From Pseudomonadota bacterium (GTDB taxonomy: Bacteria; Pseudomonadota; Alphaproteobacteria; Rhizobiales; Hyphomicrobiaceae): a stretch of DNA of 16,481 nt. The notes under the pieces are model-generated. The model did no database searches. It saw nothing but the letters and a program-made list of their open reading frames with translations, and was not told the origin of the DNA. Within the stretch, counting starts at the first letter, position 1. Each line of letters opens with the position of its first letter. Made by a program: the position numbers and the translations under genes. The stretch spans positions 1 through 16,481 of the forward strand of contig JAEVZQ010000028.1 in assembly GCA_023392135.1 (NCBI GenBank), given 5' to 3'. This document shows, piece after piece, positions 7,209 to 14,055 of the stretch.

Positions 7209-8888
7209 GTGGCTTCACCCGTTCTTGACAAGGCGGAAGCTTTGCTTCCAGGCTCGGCGCGTGTTGTGCGGCTCTTTCATACCGTCCGCCATCTCAAGCC
7301 GGTACAAATCTACGGTCGGGCATTGCATCGCCTGCCCAGCCCGCCGCCCGACGCTTCGCCCGCACCGCCGCTGCGGCAACGCACTGCCGCGTGGGCACCA
7401 GCCATAGAGCGCCCCCGAAGCCTGCTCGGCCGTTGGAAGGTTCGGTTCCTGAACAAGGATGGCGAGATCGCCCACGCTGACCAGTGGAACGACTCGAGCA
7501 GGGCGAAGCTCTGGCTTTACAATCTGCACTATTTTGATGACCTGTGCGCTGCTGCTGCCGACGGTGCGCACCATCAACTCCAGCGCGACTTCGTCGTCCG
7601 CTGGATTGCCGAAAATCCACCCGCCCGAGGCAACGGTTGGGAGCCTTATCCCGTTTCGTTACGCATCGCCAACTGGATCAAATGGGCGCTTTCTGGAGCC
7701 CAGTTCGAGCAGAACTGGTTGGACAGCCTTGCCCAGCAAACACGCTGGCTTTCGCGAAACATAGAATGGCACCTTCTTGGCAATCATCTCCTCGCCAATG
7801 CCAAGGCATTGGTGTTGGCAGGCGTCTACTTCGATGGCCCCGAGGCTGAGCATTGGCTGGGCAAAGGGCTTGAGATCTACGCGCGAGAATTGCCCGAGCA
7901 GATTCTGAGCGACGGCGGGCATTTCGAGCTGTCGCCAATGTACCACGCCATAGTCCTGGAGGATCTGCTCGACCTCATCAATGCAGCGCGCACCTACGGG
8001 CGAACCGATGATCAGGTTTTCCGGGACCTTTCTGCCATAACTGCCCGTATGCGGCGATGGCTCGCCGTCATGACCCACCCGGATGGTGAGCTTTCATTCT
8101 TTAATGATGCTGCAATGGGAATCGCCCCGAACCGCGCCGCTATTGAGGCCTATGCGGCAAGGCTCGGCGTTCCGCCGATCAATGAGCCAAGCGAAGGTGT
8201 CCATCACCTGGAGACCTCCGGTTACGTGCGGGTAAACCAAGGCGATATGGCCGCTATTCTCGACCTCGCCGCCGTCGGGCCCTATTGCATTCCCGGCCAT
8301 GCACACGCCGACACGCTGTCCTTCGAACTTTCCCTCGGGGCTGAGCGCATTCTCGTCAATGGCGGGACGTCAACCTACGACAGAGGACCATTGCGCGAAG
8401 CACAACGGGCGACGCGGTCTCATAACACTGTAGAAATTGCCGGCAGGAACTCGTCAGACGTATGGGCCAGCTTCCGGGTTGGTCGGCGCGCCCGAGTTCG
8501 CGACGTTTCGATCGTGCCCAGGGATGGGAGCATTGTCGTCAGCGGTATGCACGATGGTTATCGCCATCTCCGCGGGCGTCCCCTGCACCGCCGGACTTGG
8601 AGTTTTGGGACAAATTCGCTTTCGATTCGTGACGAGATCCTCGGGTCAGTCCCTCACGAGGGCGTCGCGCGGTTCATCCTGGCTCCTTCGGTCCAGGTCA
8701 CCGCGACAGGCTCACCTTTGATGATCGATCTGACGGCCGGCGGACGCTCGGTCATTTTCAAATCCAGCAGTCCGACAGGGGTCGAGGACTGCACTTGGTA
8801 TCCAGAGTTCGGGAAATGCGTTCCGACGCGGATGATCGCGGCTCCCGTATCTGAGGCCGGTCTTTGGGTCGAGTTCATCTGGTCCTGA
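7209..8888 (+). CDS. Heparinase II/III family protein (polysaccharide-lyase type)
   Basis: The 559-residue protein has the two-part build of the heparinase II/III and alginate-lyase-like family. An alpha/alpha toroid (about 70-310) holds GNGWEPYPVSLRIANW (141-156), NIEWHLLGNHLLAN (184-197) and MYH (244-246). A beta-rich C-terminal half holds GHAHAD (363-368) and RSHNTV (403-408). The Asn/His of NHLLAN, Y245 and the histidines of GHAHAD fit the usual catalytic and metal positions. Characterised members cleave uronic-acid polysaccharides by beta-elimination. It has no signal peptide, although a lyase acting on finished polymer would be expected to be exported. The GTG at 7209 has no clear ribosome binding site, and GTG at 7266 (V20) is an alternative that still precedes the conserved RLFHTVRHLKP. 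The stop is one base before the next gene. Its role may be polymer trimming or an undescribed modification. Confidence 0.85.
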   Translation: MASPVLDKAEALLPGSARVVRLFHTVRHLKPVQIYGRALHRLPSPPPDASPAPPLRQRTAAWAPAIERPRSLLGRWKVRFLNKDGEIAHADQWNDSSRAKLWLYNLHYFDDLCAAAADGAHHQLQRDFVVRWIAENPPARGNGWEPYPVSLRIANWIKWALSGAQFEQNWLDSLAQQTRWLSRNIEWHLLGNHLLANAKALVLAGVYFDGPEAEHWLGKGLEIYARELPEQILSDGGHFELSPMYHAIVLEDLLDLINAARTYGRTDDQVFRDLSAITARMRRWLAVMTHPDGELSFFNDAAMGIAPNRAAIEAYAARLGVPPINEPSEGVHHLETSGYVRVNQGDMAAILDLAAVGPYCIPGHAHADTLSFELSLGAERILVNGGTSTYDRGPLREAQRATRSHNTVEIAGRNSSDVWASFRVGRRARVRDVSIVPRDGSIVVSGMHDGYRHLRGRPLHRRTWSFGTNSLSIRDEILGSVPHEGVARFILAPSVQVTATGSPLMIDLTAGGRSVIFKSSSPTGVEDCTWYPEFGKCVPTRMIAAPVSEAGLWVEFIWS

Positions 8889-8889
8889 G

Positions 8890-10161
8890 ATGCACATCCT
8901 TTTTCTCACGGATAATTTTCCGCCGGAGGTGAATGCGCCCGCATCGCGGACCTATGAGCACTGCCGGGAATGGGTGAAGCACGGCCACAAGGTGACGGTG
9001 ATTACGTGTGCTCCGAACTATCCTGTGGGCAAGGTCTTCAGCGGCTACCGGAATCGGCTGTTCTCTCGCGAGGTCGTGGACGGTATCGAGGTCATCCGCG
9101 TCTGGACCTATATCACCGCGAACACCGGGTTCCTGAAGCGGATCCTCGATTATGCGAGTTTTGCGGCCGCGGCGGTGCCCGCCAGCCTCGCCGCCCGTGG
9201 CGTCGACGTGATCGTCGCGACATCACCACATCTTTTTACGCCCATGGGCGGATACCTCACCGGGCTCCTGAAGCGCTGCCACCACGTTTTCGAGCTGCGG
9301 GATTTGTGGCCGGAGTCGATCCGCGCCGTTGGGGCCATGAAAAGCGGGCGCGTTCTCGATCTGCTCGAGCGGCTCGAGCTGTTCCTTTATCGCCGCGCCG
9401 CACACATCGTGAGTGTCACGCGGGCCTTCAAAAGGAACCTGGAAGATCGCGGGATTTCCGGGGAAAAGATCAGCGTTGTCACGAACGGCGCAGACCTTTC
9501 GCGTTTCAGTCCGATGCCGCGCGATGAAACGCTTGCGGCGGAGCTCGGCCTGACGGGCAAGATCGTCGTTGCCTATGTCGGAACCCATGGCATGGCGCAT
9601 GGACTCCAAACGCTGCTGAAAGCCGCTGAGCGAATAATGATGGCCCCCGATGGCAACAGCATCAGGTTTGTACTGCTTGGTGACGGCGCCGAGAAAGCTG
9701 CCTTGAAGGCCGAGGCCGCGGCCAAGGGGCTCGATAACGTTCTGTTCCTCGACAGTGTGCCGCGAGAGGAGGTTGTTCGCTACTGGTCGCTGGTCGACGT
9801 TTCGGTCATTCATCTCAAACGCACGCCCCTGTTCGAGACAGTCATCCCGTCGAAGCTGTTCGAGTGCATGGCTATGGGCATTCCGGTTTTGCACGGGGTT
9901 GCCGGTGAATCGGCCGAAATCGTCGTAAGCGAAGGTGTGGGACTGGTTTTCGAGCCGGAGGACCACGCGGCCCTTGCAGAGCTCGTTCTGAAGTTGGCTT
10001 CTGCGCCCAAACTGCGGTCTGAATTGGCGCGAAGGGGAATTGGGGCCGCCAAGCGGTACGACCGGGCGGTGCTTGCCGCCGACATGCTGGGAATACTGCA
10101 ACGCCTCTGCCAGGAAAGAAAGCAGAAGCCCTTCGCCAGATCAGAGCGGCACCTCACCTGA
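8890..10161 (+). CDS. GT4-family glycosyltransferase, WbuB-like
   Basis: This 423-residue GT-B glycosyltransferase resembles WbuB, which adds N-acetyl-L-fucosamine in E. coli O26 antigen synthesis. Landmarks are LTDNFPPEVNAPASRTYEH (6-24), TSPHLFTPMGGYL (111-123), FELRDLWPES (134-143), the domain-linking VTNGADLSRF (197-206), YVGTHGMAHGL (229-239) and PSKLFECMAMGIPVL (320-334). E325 corresponds to the second glutamate of the GT4 motif, while the first sits in an FET segment with altered spacing, as in other members of this subgroup. The donor could be an amino-deoxysugar, but that is only suggested by the subfamily. It starts one base after the lyase stop (TGAGATG). A short gene-free stretch with a palindrome follows it. 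Confidence 0.88.
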   Translation: MHILFLTDNFPPEVNAPASRTYEHCREWVKHGHKVTVITCAPNYPVGKVFSGYRNRLFSREVVDGIEVIRVWTYITANTGFLKRILDYASFAAAAVPASLAARGVDVIVATSPHLFTPMGGYLTGLLKRCHHVFELRDLWPESIRAVGAMKSGRVLDLLERLELFLYRRAAHIVSVTRAFKRNLEDRGISGEKISVVTNGADLSRFSPMPRDETLAAELGLTGKIVVAYVGTHGMAHGLQTLLKAAERIMMAPDGNSIRFVLLGDGAEKAALKAEAAAKGLDNVLFLDSVPREEVVRYWSLVDVSVIHLKRTPLFETVIPSKLFECMAMGIPVLHGVAGESAEIVVSEGVGLVFEPEDHAALAELVLKLASAPKLRSELARRGIGAAKRYDRAVLAADMLGILQRLCQERKQKPFARSERHLT

Positions 10162-10198
10162 ATTCCAACGACAGCAAGCAGACCAACCCTTACCCCGA

Positions 10199-10219
10199 CC
10201 CTCTCCCAATGGGAGAGGG
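10199..10219 (+). repeat. Short intergenic palindrome, CTCTCCC/GGGAGAG type
   Basis: A perfect inverted repeat has 9-base arms (10199-10207 and 10211-10219) around the loop AAT. It lies in the 92-base gap between the WbuB-like gene and wecB. Its core matches the first palindrome of the composite element at 15427-15513. No T-run follows, so it is not a classical terminator. It would fold into a very stable RNA hairpin inside the operon transcript. Confidence 0.7.
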
Positions 10220-10241
10220 AGAGATAGAGCGCGAACGAGTC

Positions 10242-10246
10242 AGGGA
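10242..10246 (+). promoter_or_regulatory. Ribosome binding site for wecB
   Basis: AGGGA lies seven bases before the ATG at 10254. It fixes the wecB start there and not at 10209, an in-frame ATG inside the palindrome loop that would add 15 residues with no family counterpart. Confidence 0.65.
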
Positions 10247-10253
10247 TATTCGA

Positions 10254-11363
10254 ATGAAAGTCTTGAACATTGTCGGTGCCCGGCCGAACTTCATGAAAAT
10301 GGCGCCGATCATCGAGGCCATGGGGCGTCACCCCAGACATTTCGATCATCGCCTGGTTCATACCGGCCAACATTACGACGAGCGTATGAGCCAGGCCTTC
10401 TTCGTCGATCTCGGCATGCCGCGCCCGGATATCGATCTGAATGTCGGCTCGGGCAGCCATGCCGAGCAGACAGCGCGCATCATGGTGGCCTTCGAAAAGA
10501 TTTGCGAGAGCGAAAAGCCCGACCTCGTGATCGTTGTCGGCGATGTCAACTCGACGCTGGCCTGCACGATCACGGCGCGGAAGCTGGGCATTCGGGTGGC
10601 CCACGTCGAGGCGGGGCTGAGATCCCGTGACATGACGATGCCGGAGGAGATCAATCGGCTCTGCACCGATGTGCTGTGCGACTATCTCTTCACAACGGAC
10701 CGTTTTGCCGACGAGAACCTTCTGCGCGAGGGGATCTCCCAAGACCGAATTTTCCTCGTCGGCAATGTCATGATCGATACGCTCGTCAAGCATCGCGGCA
10801 TGGCTGAGCGTCTGACGCTTATGCGCGATCTCGGCCTGGAGCCGGGGCGATATGCGACTGTCACGCTGCATCGCCCCTCGAACGTCGATGATCGCGAGAC
10901 GCTACTCGGCATTCTGGAAGCTCTCTCGGAAATCTCACGTGAGCTGCCGATCATCTTTCCAATTCATCCTCGCACCCGGAAAATGGCCGAGGAGTTCGGC
11001 GTCGCGCACTTTTTCAACTCAGGCGGCAATACACGCGGCCTGTGGCTGACAGACCCGCTCGGCTACCTCGAGTTCCTCCACCTCAATATGAACGCGCGCA
11101 TGGTACTGACCGACAGTGGCGGACTGCAGGAAGAAGCCACAGTCCTCGGGGTGCCCTGCATCACGCTGCGGCATAATACGGAGCGCCCCATTACGTGTAG
11201 CGATGGAACCAACCGGCTGGTCGGTAACAGCAAGCAAAAGATCATCGAGGCAGCCCGCGCAATCCTTGGAGGCGAAGAAATCACCGGGAAAATACCCGAG
11301 AAATGGGATGGGCGAGCCGCCGACCGCATCGTTGAAGTGCTGGTCGAGAAAAGCGACTGCTAG
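10254..11363 (+). CDS. wecB: UDP-N-acetylglucosamine 2-epimerase (non-hydrolysing)
   Basis: This 369-residue cytosolic enzyme interconverts UDP-GlcNAc and UDP-ManNAc. The start MKVLNIVGARPNFMK (1-15) is diagnostic. VVGDVNST (94-101, with D97), HVEAGLRS (117-124, with E119), PEE-INRL (130-136), TLHRPSN (204-210, with H206) and DSGGLQEEA (287-295) are the substrate and catalytic motifs of the family, and the length is normal. UDP-ManNAc made here would be oxidised to UDP-ManNAcA. The dehydrogenase encoded next could do this, or could act on UDP-GlcNAc before epimerisation. The gene is in line with the upstream glycosyltransferase gene but separated from it by a palindromic element. Confidence 0.95.
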   Translation: MKVLNIVGARPNFMKMAPIIEAMGRHPRHFDHRLVHTGQHYDERMSQAFFVDLGMPRPDIDLNVGSGSHAEQTARIMVAFEKICESEKPDLVIVVGDVNSTLACTITARKLGIRVAHVEAGLRSRDMTMPEEINRLCTDVLCDYLFTTDRFADENLLREGISQDRIFLVGNVMIDTLVKHRGMAERLTLMRDLGLEPGRYATVTLHRPSNVDDRETLLGILEALSEISRELPIIFPIHPRTRKMAEEFGVAHFFNSGGNTRGLWLTDPLGYLEFLHLNMNARMVLTDSGGLQEEATVLGVPCITLRHNTERPITCSDGTNRLVGNSKQKIIEAARAILGGEEITGKIPEKWDGRAADRIVEVLVEKSDC

Positions 11364-11384
11364 CCTCTTCTCAAGATAAGAGGC
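11363..11384 (+). terminator. Weak hairpin directly after wecB
   Basis: GCCTCTT (11363-11369) and AAGAGGC (11378-11384) form a 7-base stem with an 8-base loop, beginning at the last base of the wecB stop codon. No T-run follows, so it could slow or protect the transcript but is not a convincing intrinsic terminator. Confidence 0.3.
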
Positions 11385-11728
11385 CGGCGTTGCGGACGTC
11401 TACGCGGCGGAGCGCTCCTAACGCCTCAGCTTTCCGAGTTTGCCCCAGGGTAGGTCTACCGCGTCATGTCTTTTTCGCGTGCTATAATGCCTTCGATTTA
11501 ATTAGCGGCCCGCTCCTGCAGCCAAGTAAGGATGCGCAGCCGTACCGAACACAATTGGTGAAAGCCCGGCTGATCATCTGCCTGGGAGCTTGCGGCCATC
11601 CTGCACCGCCCTTGGCGAGTACGGAACAAGTGATCGCCCAAAGCTTGGCCTTTCTCGATCGGTCGCCGCCGTGTGAATCGTAGAAGGCTGCTCGATATGA
11701 ATGAAAGCTCAAACAGCGGAAACAAAGC
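11385..11728. other. Gene-free gap before the dehydrogenase gene
   Basis: I see no convincing gene here on either strand. The one + strand reading frame (11390-11683) has no recognisable family features and no ribosome binding site. The gap holds an extended -10 promoter motif at 11480-11488, so most of it (about 11495-11728) could be the untranslated leader of the dehydrogenase gene or a small RNA. No RNA family could be recognised by eye. Confidence 0.5.
11480..11488 (+). promoter_or_regulatory. Candidate extended -10 promoter
   Basis: TGCTATAAT fits the extended -10 consensus TGnTATAAT exactly. There is no good -35 hexamer 16-18 bases upstream, which extended -10 promoters can do without. 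A start near 11495 would give the dehydrogenase gene a leader of about 235 bases. Confidence 0.45.
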
Positions 11729-13084
11729 ATGATCGCCGCAACCGACCATAGCCAATCCGATGTCAGTCACTTCTGCGCACGCGTTGCGGGCCGTGACATG
11801 ACCATCGGCATTCTGGGGCTCGGCTACGTCGGATTGCCGCTGGCCCTCGCCGCGCTGAAATCGGGTTTCAAGGTCATCGGTTTCGACATCGACACGCGGA
11901 AGGCGGCGGAAATTTCGCGCGGGGAATGCGAGATCCGGCATATCGACACCAGCGCGATCCGTGAGGCCCTGGCGCGCGGCACATTCCGGGCGACCAGTGA
12001 TTTCGATGCGCTCGGCACGCCCGATGCCATCCTGATCGCCGTGCCGACCCCGCTCAACCGCAACCGCGAGCCGGATCTCACATTCGTCGAAAACAGCACT
12101 CGCGAGATCGCGAAACGCTTGCGCCGGGGACAGCTCATCGTGCTCGAGTCGACGACGTGGCCCGGCACGACCGCACAGATCATGCAGCCCATTCTGGAAG
12201 CGGGCGGTCTCGTGTGCGGAGAGGACTTCTTTCTCGCCTATTCGCCCGAGCGCGAGGACCCGGGCAATCCGCATTACGGCACCGCGAGCATTCCCAAGGT
12301 GGTCGGCGCGGACGATACCGCCTCACTGACGGTGGCCGACGCGCTCTATCAGGCCCTGGTTGCCAGGACCGTGCCTGTGTCGTCGGCGGCGACGGCGGAG
12401 GCGGTGAAGCTGACGGAGAATATTTTCCGGGCCGTCAATATCGCGCTGGTGAACGAGCTGAAGGTCATCTTCGAGCGAATGAACGTGGACGTCTGGGAGG
12501 TGATCGAGGCTGCGAAAACGAAGCCGTTCGGTTATATGCCCTTCTATCCCGGCCCCGGCCTCGGCGGCCACTGCATTCCGATCGATCCGTTCTACCTGAC
12601 CTGGAAGGCGCGCGAGCACGACGTGACCACCCGGTTCATCGAGCTCGCCGGCGAGATCAACACCGCCATGCCGCATTACGTGGTGGAGCGACTGGCCGAA
12701 GCTCTCGACCGGCGCAGCGGCCGCGGTCTCAGCGGCGCGCACATTCTCGTGATCGGGCTCGCCTACAAGAAGAACGTGGAGGACCCGCGCGAAAGTCCGT
12801 CGCTGAAGCTCATGGAACTGATCGCGCGGCGTGGTGCGCGCGTCGATTATCACGACCCCTTTATTGCGGCCATTCCCACAACCCGCGCGCACCCGGACCT
12901 CGGGGGACGGCAATCGCAGCCGCTTACGCCGCAAGCCGTCGCGGGTTATGACGCGGTTCTTATTGCGACGGACCACGACGATATCGACTGGTCAGCCCTC
13001 GTCGCTAACGCCCGCCTCATCATCGACACCCGCAATGTTTGCGAGCGGAACGGAATAAAGGCGGCGCATTTGGTGAAGGCTTGA
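11729..13084 (+). CDS. UDP-N-acetyl-hexosamine 6-dehydrogenase (WbpA/TviB type)
   Basis: This 451-residue enzyme oxidises C6 of a UDP-HexNAc to the uronic acid using two NAD+. The N-terminal NAD-binding loop is GILGLGYVGLPLA (27-39). VPTPLN (105-110), STTWPGTT (141-148), SPEREDPGN (172-180) and KLTENIFRAVN (227-237) follow, then the catalytic cysteine C282 in GGHCIPIDPFY, and the C-terminal GLAYKKNVEDPRESPSLK (343-360). The SPEREDPGN stretch and the PFYPGPGLGGHC context are those of the UDP-GlcNAc dehydrogenase WbpA/TviB branch and not of plain UDP-glucose dehydrogenases. With wecB it would feed ManNAcA or GlcNAcA into the polymer. The start at 11729 has a weak GCGGA eight bases upstream. ATG at 11798 is possible but would trim the usual N-terminal helix. 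It is the last gene of the cluster and converges on the next gene, with 19 bases between the stops. Confidence 0.9.
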   Translation: MIAATDHSQSDVSHFCARVAGRDMTIGILGLGYVGLPLALAALKSGFKVIGFDIDTRKAAEISRGECEIRHIDTSAIREALARGTFRATSDFDALGTPDAILIAVPTPLNRNREPDLTFVENSTREIAKRLRRGQLIVLESTTWPGTTAQIMQPILEAGGLVCGEDFFLAYSPEREDPGNPHYGTASIPKVVGADDTASLTVADALYQALVARTVPVSSAATAEAVKLTENIFRAVNIALVNELKVIFERMNVDVWEVIEAAKTKPFGYMPFYPGPGLGGHCIPIDPFYLTWKAREHDVTTRFIELAGEINTAMPHYVVERLAEALDRRSGRGLSGAHILVIGLAYKKNVEDPRESPSLKLMELIARRGARVDYHDPFIAAIPTTRAHPDLGGRQSQPLTPQAVAGYDAVLIATDHDDIDWSALVANARLIIDTRNVCERNGIKAAHLVKA

Positions 13085-13103
13085 GAGCTATGGCTCCCTC
13101 ACG

Positions 13104-13856
13104 TCACCCGACACTCACGGAAGCAATCGCAACGCCGACATGAAAACCGGCATGCAGCACGATGGCTGCTTCGAGCCGGCGGCGCAGAAATGCCAGGCCG
13201 AACGCAATTCCGGCGACGAAGTTCAGCCCGAGGGTACGGATGAAGAGAATGGCCGTCGGATTTCCGGCGGCGAGCAGCGCCGGGAGATGGCCCGCGGCGA
13301 ACGCGGCTGCCGAGAAAATCAGCGCAAGGCCGGCGGCTGTTCTCCGTCCGCTGGGTTGACCGCCGAGCAGTTTCAGAGCGATCCACATCAGGCCGGACAG
13401 CAGGCCCCAGCGCATTCCGATTTCTTCCGTAATGCCGCCATAAAGCATGCCCACCAGAAGCTGCGTCCCGCTCCATCCATTGGCGAGCGATGGCACAGTG
13501 GAGTCAGCCTGCCAGCCTCGCGCCAGAAACTGATCGAGAAGGGCGGTAGCAAGGCCAAGCACTACGCCCGCCCCGGCCGCCTGCATCAGCAGGATCAGAT
13601 CGCCAGTCCTGACGGCATCGCCCAGAAGCAGGTGCGATTTTAAGCCCGCACGCGGCGCGCACGCTGCGCCGATGGCACTGGCGATAACCAGCAGTGCGAA
13701 GGCATTGATGAGCAGCGCCGCGCGGGGGACACCGGGGAAGCTCGGAAGAACCAACAGTAGCGAGAGCACCCCTGGCAGGCCCAATAGAATGGCGCGGAAA
13801 AGGGCTTTGCGAAAACCTGACTTGTTTTCGACGGATGAGGCGGGCTCTTGCAGCAT
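13104..13856 (-). CDS. CPBP-family intramembrane metalloprotease
   Basis: The 250-residue membrane protein has about seven hydrophobic segments (near 22-40, 46-65, 86-108, 131-142, 150-165, 172-189 and 203-223). It shows the CPBP (CAAX protease/bacteriocin-processing) motifs: GITEEIGMRWG (141-151, with E144, E145 and R149), FAAGH (186-190, with H190), and the last helix LHAGFH (234-239) with H235. In bacteria the family processes or protects against peptides, or acts on unknown membrane substrates, and no substrate can be inferred here. The start at 13856 has no strong ribosome binding site. The gene is convergent with the dehydrogenase gene and divergent from the serine hydrolase gene, so it is probably expressed alone. 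It does not look like part of the polysaccharide cluster. Confidence 0.85.
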   Translation of the reverse strand: MLQEPASSVENKSGFRKALFRAILLGLPGVLSLLLVLPSFPGVPRAALLINAFALLVIASAIGAACAPRAGLKSHLLLGDAVRTGDLILLMQAAGAGVVLGLATALLDQFLARGWQADSTVPSLANGWSGTQLLVGMLYGGITEEIGMRWGLLSGLMWIALKLLGGQPSGRRTAAGLALIFSAAAFAAGHLPALLAAGNPTAILFIRTLGLNFVAGIAFGLAFLRRRLEAAIVLHAGFHVGVAIASVSVG

Positions 13857-13977
13857 GAATGGCGACTTCGTTCGTGTTGTAAGGGCGCGTGTCTCCCGGG
13901 TTTGCGATGAACATCATGTCGGCATCGTGGCGGTCCTTATGATCACCTGAGCGGGTGCGAAATCCACTGCACGTCGT

Positions 13978-14006
13978 TTGACAGCGCTCATTTGCGTTGA
14001 TACCAA
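13978..14006 (+). promoter_or_regulatory. Candidate sigma-70-type promoter of the serine hydrolase gene
   Basis: A perfect -35 hexamer TTGACA (13978-13983) is followed, after 17 bases, by TACCAA (14001-14006), which matches the -10 consensus at only three positions. It lies about 50 bases before the chosen start at 14056. The TTG of this box is in frame with the hydrolase and can be mistaken for its start. Confidence 0.3.
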
Positions 14007-14042
14007 CATTCATAGTCGCAGCCGAAAGCGCATGCCGCACGT

Positions 14043-14046
14043 GGAG
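14043..14046 (+). promoter_or_regulatory. Ribosome binding site for the serine hydrolase
   Basis: GGAG lies nine bases before the ATG at 14056. It is the best-placed Shine-Dalgarno among the possible starts (TTG 13978, ATG 14032, ATG 14056). Confidence 0.55.
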
Positions 14047-14055
14047 CTGATCGCG

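Noticed and set aside
9810..10871. Long - strand open frame (353 codons) across the WbuB-like gene and wecB
   Set aside because: It lies opposite two clearly identified genes, crosses the palindrome between them, and shows no coherent domain. Such antisense frames are common in GC-rich DNA.
11390..11683. + strand open frame of 97 codons in the gap after wecB
   Set aside because: No ribosome binding site, no recognisable motif, and an amino acid mix typical of non-coding GC-rich sequence.
11498..12274. - strand open frame (258 codons) covering the gap before the dehydrogenase gene
   Set aside because: Most of it is antisense to the dehydrogenase N-terminus, and the part in the gap has no recognisable motif.
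13085..13103. Possible bidirectional terminator between the convergent dehydrogenase and CPBP genes
   Set aside because: Only a four-base stem (GAGC/GCTC around TATG) is present, with no T-run on either strand.
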